From: Flavobacteriaceae bacterium
GTDB taxonomy: Bacteria > Bacteroidota > Bacteroidia > Flavobacteriales > Flavobacteriaceae
Direction of reading: 5' to 3'
DNA length: 10,524 bases
Assembly (NCBI GenBank): GCA_029247985.1
Contig: JAQWKF010000042.1
Location: 1-10,524 of the forward strand
Part shown: positions 6,516 through 10,524 of the stretch, one piece after another
Numbering within the stretch: position 1 is the first letter of the stretch
Layout of the letters: each line of letters starts with the position of its first letter
The notes under the pieces: generated by a model
The model's database searches: none
Seen by the model: only the letters and a program-made list of their open reading frames with translations
What the model was told of the DNA's origin: nothing
Translations under genes and position numbers: made by a program

Positions 6516-8129
6516 TTATGGATATCCTATTTGAATGATTGCCAAACCATTTGATGCGGTAGACAAAGTCGCTTTTAAGTTATTTGTGAAATTGGCCAAA
6601 CCAGCATCTAAAACAAAATCAGAGAAATGTGCTGTTCGCTCCTGCAATCTGTTGTTTGGAAATAACGCGTTTCGAATGTCGGTGGCGCGCACCACCTCGT
6701 CTTGCAGTTTTTTTCGCTGTGCCTTCAACAGGCGGTTTTCGAGTTTATCCAATCCCTTGAGCTGCTTTTTCTCCTGTGCTTCAACTGCACCCAAAAAAGA
6801 TTTATCCGTTAGTGAGGCCAAGCGATGAAAGGTATTGAAGTTGTCTTTAAGCAATTTACGCTGAGAAGAAAAGTCGATGTCGATATCACTAATTTGACGT
6901 ACACGCTTGTTGATAAAAGCCGCTGTTGGCAAAAATAAGTCGGATGTGGGCAGCTGTAGCCTATTGCATTTTTTGACTTGTTTTTCAGACATCAGCAAGG
7001 CAGTAGTACGGTGGTGCAGTAGTGGATATGGAATGTCAAATGCCTCAAAAGTGTTTTTGAGCTGTAGCCAATAAGCCAACTCACCACCACCGCCAACATA
7101 GGCAATATTGGGCAGCACACTCTCCTGGTACAAGGGGCGCATAAGTGCATTAGGAGAAAAGCGTTCTGGGTGCTTTTGAATTTCTTCACATAAACTTTGG
7201 AGCGTCCATTTAGCTGGGTTTTCTGTAGTGCCAAAGCCATTTTCATCTTTTGTGATACGCAAGCGCTTATTATCAAACAGGTAGAATACATTGATTGGCC
7301 TTGGATTGACCTGAGGCTTAAAATTCTTGACTGCCTTATATAAGGAGCTATTGGTTTTATGAACCCCCTTTTGGGTAATTTGTTTACTTACCTCAGCCTG
7401 AAGTACAGGCGTAAACAACGATTTTAAGGCTGCATCGTCACCATCAATTACCACTATACCATGTGCCCCAAAAAGCTGATGCACCAGCCTTCGTGTTGCA
7501 TTAGCAAGAGTGTCTTCTTGTAGATAGCATTCGGCAAAAAGGGCTAGCAATTCTTTTCCTTGGTTAGTGCCAGTATAGTAGGGAGTTAACGTCTCTAAAA
7601 CAGCCTTTAGGCCTGTTGTAGGTATACGCCCCACAGCACCAGTGGTGGCTGCTTCCCACCTTACCTTTTGTTCGCCCAAAAAGAAGTGATTTATTTCTTC
7701 AAAATCATGATCTTCAGAAGCCATCCAAAATATTGGTACATATTGGTGCTTGTCATCTGCATCATGAATGCAAGCTGCCATATTGATGACATCCAAAATT
7801 TTATACCAAAAATACAAAGGCCCTGTGAAGATATTCAACTGATGTCCAGTGGTTATTGAGACTGCGTTAGGTGCTGACAATACATCTATTTGTGCACGTG
7901 TTTTCGCATCAGGATCAAGGTGCTCATATTGCTTGTGCAACACTTCGACCAGTGAATTTCGTTTGGATTGGTCAAATGAAGCAGCCCTTTTTGATGCAGC
8001 TTGAGTAGCAGCTGGAGTTGAAACCAACCCTTCATGATAGGGCTTTAATGAGGGGTCGTTTTGCAACAACTGCTGCATCAAAAGCGAATAAACCCCTTTA
8101 TGATATCCCAACGACTCGATTAACTTCAT
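6516..8129 (-). CDS. bshC: Bacillithiol biosynthesis cysteine-adding enzyme BshC
   Basis: BshC is the proposed ligase that joins cysteine to glucosaminyl-malate to give bacillithiol, a low-molecular-weight thiol used instead of glutathione for redox balance and detoxification. The 537 residues match the family's usual length. Family motifs seen: TTGHQLNIFTGPLYFWYKI (93-111), PIFWMASEDHDFEEIN (132-147), GAVGRIP (164-170), SPNALMRPLYQESVLPNIAY (325-344) followed by VGGGGELAYW (345-354), and LQERTAHFSDF near the C-terminus. Residues 425-480 are rich in Lys, Leu, Glu and Gln, as in the coiled coil known in the B. subtilis enzyme. VGGGGE replaces the VGGPGE typical of Bacillus, a difference I regard as lineage variation. 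The ATG at 8129 follows the rimO stop by 26 nt. BshA and BshB, needed for the first two steps, are not in the window. Confidence 0.95.
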   Translation of the reverse strand: MKLIESLGYHKGVYSLLMQQLLQNDPSLKPYHEGLVSTPAATQAASKRAASFDQSKRNSLVEVLHKQYEHLDPDAKTRAQIDVLSAPNAVSITTGHQLNIFTGPLYFWYKILDVINMAACIHDADDKHQYVPIFWMASEDHDFEEINHFFLGEQKVRWEAATTGAVGRIPTTGLKAVLETLTPYYTGTNQGKELLALFAECYLQEDTLANATRRLVHQLFGAHGIVVIDGDDAALKSLFTPVLQAEVSKQITQKGVHKTNSSLYKAVKNFKPQVNPRPINVFYLFDNKRLRITKDENGFGTTENPAKWTLQSLCEEIQKHPERFSPNALMRPLYQESVLPNIAYVGGGGELAYWLQLKNTFEAFDIPYPLLHHRTTALLMSEKQVKKCNRLQLPTSDLFLPTAAFINKRVRQISDIDIDFSSQRKLLKDNFNTFHRLASLTDKSFLGAVEAQEKKQLKGLDKLENRLLKAQRKKLQDEVVRATDIRNALFPNNRLQERTAHFSDFVLDAGLANFTNNLKATLSTASNGLAIIQIGYP

Positions 8130-8133
8130 AAGA

Positions 8134-8141
8134 CAAAAGTA
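8134..8141 (-). promoter_or_regulatory. Possible -7 promoter box just before bshC
   Basis: TACTTTTG on the minus strand fits TAnnTTTG and ends four bases before the bshC ATG. No good TTG element lies 17-23 nt upstream; a CTG at 8166-8164 with 22 nt spacing is the nearest. With only 26 nt between rimO and bshC, simple read-through from rimO is equally likely. Confidence 0.25.
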
Positions 8142-8155
8142 GTTAATGTAAGAAA

Positions 8156-9460
8156 CTATTGTGCAGGAACCGCCTCTAAGTCAAAGTCTTGTGCGGCTGT
8201 TATGGTTAGATTAGCAAAATCCCCAACCTTAAGGTAGTGTTCGCGGGCATCTACCCAAACTTCGTTATCCACATCTGGCGAATCAAACTCTGTACGGCCA
8301 ACAAAACGATTACCTTCTTTTCTGTCGATAACACAACGCAGGGTTTTGCCCACCAAGGCTTGGTTTTTTTCCCAAGAAATATGAGCCTGAATTTCCATCA
8401 ATTCGTTAACACGAGCTTGTTTTACTTCAGCAGGCACATCATCTACCAGTGTATAGGCGTGAGTGTTCTCTTCATGACTGTACTGAAAGCAACCTAAACG
8501 TTCAAAACGCATTTCCTTAACCCATGTCTTAAGCAATTCAAAATCGGCTTCCGTTTCGCCGGGATAACCTAAAATAAGTGAGGTGCGAATGGCCATTTCT
8601 GGAACTGCAGCCCTAAAACGCTGAAGTAAAGCCGTTGTTTTCTCTTGTGTTGTTCCACGGCGCATAGACTTCAGAAGGTGATCTGAAATGTGCTGTAATG
8701 GAATATCGATGTAGGAACATACTTTGGGTTCCGCGGCAATAACCTCCAATACATCTTCTGGAAATCCTGATGGAAAGGCATAGTGTAAGCGAATCCATTC
8801 GATGCCATCAACTGCTGTCAGTGCCCGCAGTAAATCCGCCAAACGACGCTTTTTATAAAGATCTAGTCCATAGTAGGTGGAATCTTGAGCGATAATGATC
8901 AACTCCTTCACCCCATTTTTAGCAAGACCTTGGGCTTCTTTTGCCAAATCTTCAATAGGTTTTGAGCGATGTGCTCCACGCATAAGGGGAATGGCACAAA
9001 ACGAACAAGGTCGGTCGCAACCTTCTGATATTTTGAGATAAGCGTAATTTTTTGGTGTGGTGGTTAGACGCTCACCCAATAATTCATGGCGGTAATCAGC
9101 TCCGAGTGCCTTTAGCAAAAGGGGCAAGTCAGTTGTGCCAAAATAGTCATCTACATCTGGAATTTCAACCTCCAAATCATCCTTGTAGCGCTCACTTAAG
9201 CAACCCGTAACAAAGAGCTTATCGATTTGTCCTGTTTTTTTTTGCTCGGCAAAAGACAATATAGTATTAACCGATTCTTCTTTAGCATTATCAATAAAAC
9301 CACAAGTATTAACGACAACAATATTGCCTTGCTGTTCATGTACTACGTCTTTATCATTTGCTTTGAGTTGGCCCATAAGCACCTCGGAGTCATAAATGTT
9401 TTTAGAACACCCTAGCGTAACGACATTGATTTTATTTTTTTTGGTTGATTTTGTCCGCAT
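8156..9460 (-). CDS. rimO: Ribosomal protein S12 methylthiotransferase RimO
   Basis: Radical-SAM enzyme that adds a methylthio group to the conserved aspartate of ribosomal protein S12 (D88 in E. coli). It has 434 residues from the ATG at 9460. The N-terminal UPF0004 domain has three cluster cysteines: C18 in TLGCSKN, C53 in NTCGF and C87 in VTGCLSE. The radical-SAM domain has C148, C152 and C155 in GCDRPCSFCAIP, followed by RGAHRSKP. The segment IDIPLQHISD and the MRRGTT motif (266-271) are typical of the methylthiotransferase family. A C-terminal TRAM domain spans about 368-430. The phrase TLGCSKNIYDSEVLMGQL separates RimO from MiaB, its tRNA-acting relative. A longer reading frame would add 16 residues inside the amidase gene, but MRTKSTKKNKINVV is the usual flavobacterial N-terminus. 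It starts one base after the amidase stop, so co-transcription is very likely. Runs of nine and eight A occur early in the gene. Confidence 0.97.
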   Translation of the reverse strand: MRTKSTKKNKINVVTLGCSKNIYDSEVLMGQLKANDKDVVHEQQGNIVVVNTCGFIDNAKEESVNTILSFAEQKKTGQIDKLFVTGCLSERYKDDLEVEIPDVDDYFGTTDLPLLLKALGADYRHELLGERLTTTPKNYAYLKISEGCDRPCSFCAIPLMRGAHRSKPIEDLAKEAQGLAKNGVKELIIIAQDSTYYGLDLYKKRRLADLLRALTAVDGIEWIRLHYAFPSGFPEDVLEVIAAEPKVCSYIDIPLQHISDHLLKSMRRGTTQEKTTALLQRFRAAVPEMAIRTSLILGYPGETEADFELLKTWVKEMRFERLGCFQYSHEENTHAYTLVDDVPAEVKQARVNELMEIQAHISWEKNQALVGKTLRCVIDRKEGNRFVGRTEFDSPDVDNEVWVDAREHYLKVGDFANLTITAAQDFDLEAVPAQ

Positions 9461-9461
9461 A

Positions 9462-10524
9462 TTATTGGTAGCCTTCTGGTGATTTTCTATGATTGGAAAT
9501 ACGTTCATAAGCAGCGCCTAGCCTCAAGAGTTTTACCTCACTGAATGATGGCGCAAGAAATGTAAGGTTAGCGGGCTCTCCATCATCAGCATAGCCCATA
9601 GGTACGGTTAAACACGGGTAAAATGCAATAGCAGCGTGTCCAGCGTAATAATTATTTTTACTAAGTATGGCATCGAGCTGGTATTTAGCAATGGGGTCTT
9701 GAAAAAATCCTAAAGCTGCTGTGCTTAGCTCAGAAATGGTTGTTTCTAAACCTTCTTCCGTAATGCTGTCGGTAATAACACCGTCGAGTCGTTTTTGTGA
9801 ATAGGGCATATAAAGTAGGCTATCTTGCTTGTTAAAATCAATAATTGCTGTCACATCAATAGTTGCAAAATCTGCAGTGGACGCGTTTTTAAAATACGCA
9901 GGGATGTCACGCTTCATGTCGCCATTAAGAATAGATGTGAATCCAGTAAGTTTAATTTTTTTTGGGGTAAACTCAATTATCTCTGCACCAGCAGCTCTTA
10001 AGTCTTCAACTGCATTTCGATAAAGAGAGTCTGCTGCTAAAATATTGGTCATGGCACCAAGTCGCATTCCAGAAAGTGAAGGCTCAACATAGCTGTCTAG
10101 AACAGCTGTTAAACGCGGTGCTCGCAATGTAATCTTGTCTTGTGGATCAGGCGCTGCAATAGCGTCTAGCAATATGGCAGTATCTGCGATGCTTTTGGTC
10201 ATGGGTCCAGAAGTGTCTAAAGTGCTAGATATAGGCACTATTCCCGTTCGGCTAACAAAACCAATAGTGGGTTTTAGCCCTACCACAGCATTTTGGCTAG
10301 AAGGAGATAATATAGAGCCTGATGTTTCGGAACCTAAGGCGGCTACGGCATAATTCGCAGCCACGGCCACGGCACTGCCTGAGCTTGAACCTCCTGTTTC
10401 AAAAATTCTTCTGCCATAGGGATTTAGGGTCTGGCCGCCAACAGCACTGTAACCAACAGGACAACCGTCGCAGAAATAATAGGCCCATTCACTCAGATTT
10501 ACTTTTCCTAAAATCAATGCGCCT
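9462..10524 (-). CDS. Amidase signature family hydrolase (5' end outside window)
   Basis: Hydrolase of the amidase signature family, which cleaves amide bonds through a Ser-cisSer-Lys triad. About 353 C-terminal residues are present; the frame stays open through the right edge (AL-ILGKVNLSEW), so the true start and the catalytic lysine lie outside. Visible are the Gly/Ser-rich signature GGSSSGSA (about 10394-10371), the nucleophile loop GSETSGSI with the likely nucleophile serine at 10316-10314, and the following LKPTIGFVSRTGIVPIS and GPMTKS segments, which are standard. A CxxC pair (CDGC, about 10472-10461) lies just before the signature. The substrate cannot be told from sequence; the segment resembles the roughly 550-residue amidases of Bacteroidota rather than the GatA subunit of the tRNA amidotransferase, an impression without a search. 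The upstream part would show whether it carries a signal peptide. rimO follows after one base. Confidence 0.9.
   Translation of the reverse strand, partial: GALILGKVNLSEWAYYFCDGCPVGYSAVGGQTLNPYGRRIFETGGSSSGSAVAVAANYAVAALGSETSGSILSPSSQNAVVGLKPTIGFVSRTGIVPISSTLDTSGPMTKSIADTAILLDAIAAPDPQDKITLRAPRLTAVLDSYVEPSLSGMRLGAMTNILAADSLYRNAVEDLRAAGAEIIEFTPKKIKLTGFTSILNGDMKRDIPAYFKNASTADFATIDVTAIIDFNKQDSLLYMPYSQKRLDGVITDSITEEGLETTISELSTAALGFFQDPIAKYQLDAILSKNNYYAGHAAIAFYPCLTVPMGYADDGEPANLTFLAPSFSEVKLLRLGAAYERISNHRKSPEGYQ

Noticed and set aside
9461..9508. 16-residue N-terminal extension of rimO
   Set aside because: It would overlap the amidase C-terminus, and the shorter start matches the usual MRTKS N-terminus.
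1..10524. Search for a new defence, phage or mobile system
   Set aside because: All seven genes are recognisable chromosomal families on one strand with intact motifs; no transposase, integrase, toxin-antitoxin pair, direct-repeat array or abrupt composition change is visible.

Overview
The window is an unbroken run of seven genes, all on the minus strand, so it reads from right to left. In transcription order they are: an amidase-signature protein (5' end beyond the right edge), rimO, bshC, guaA, a LysM + periplasmic-binding-protein-like secreted protein, pyrG, and yidC (3' end beyond the left edge). Gaps from upstream to downstream are 1 nt, 26 nt, 60 nt, a 44 nt overlap (14 nt with another start), 41 nt and 6 nt. 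There is no gene-free stretch over 60 bases. I see no RNA gene, mobile element, CRISPR array or convincing terminator.

The organism is most likely a member of Bacteroidota, class Flavobacteriia or close to it. The RimO N-terminus, the long YidC with a large periplasmic domain, the bacillithiol enzyme BshC, and a LysM/PBP1-like protein next to guaA and pyrG all fit. Translation starts lack clear Shine-Dalgarno sequences and are preceded by A/T-rich DNA. Two of the three real intergenic gaps contain TATTTTTG and the third TACTTTTG; all match the Bacteroidota -7 promoter box TAnnTTTG. Assignment below class level is not supported by what I can see.

Right part (8156-10524): a hydrolase of the amidase signature family, then RimO, the radical-SAM methylthiotransferase of ribosomal protein S12, starting one base after the amidase stop. 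Middle (4929-8129): BshC, the last enzyme of bacillithiol synthesis, then GuaA, which makes GMP from XMP. Left part (1-4972): the LysM/PBP1-like envelope protein overlapping the end of guaA, then PyrG (CTP synthase) and YidC (inner-membrane insertase).

The genes are mostly housekeeping. GuaA and PyrG both use a class-I glutamine amidotransferase domain to aminate a nucleotide, and the DNA just before each shares a 12-base identity containing the putative -7 box. YidC and the LysM protein belong to the envelope. I found no clear new defence or mobile system. The least understood item is the LysM/PBP1-like protein, whose architecture suggests a peptidoglycan-associated regulator or sensor. The small non-coding gaps also hold several regulatory candidates: shared promoter elements, a palindrome over the guaA start, and a six-codon reading frame overlapping the pyrG start.
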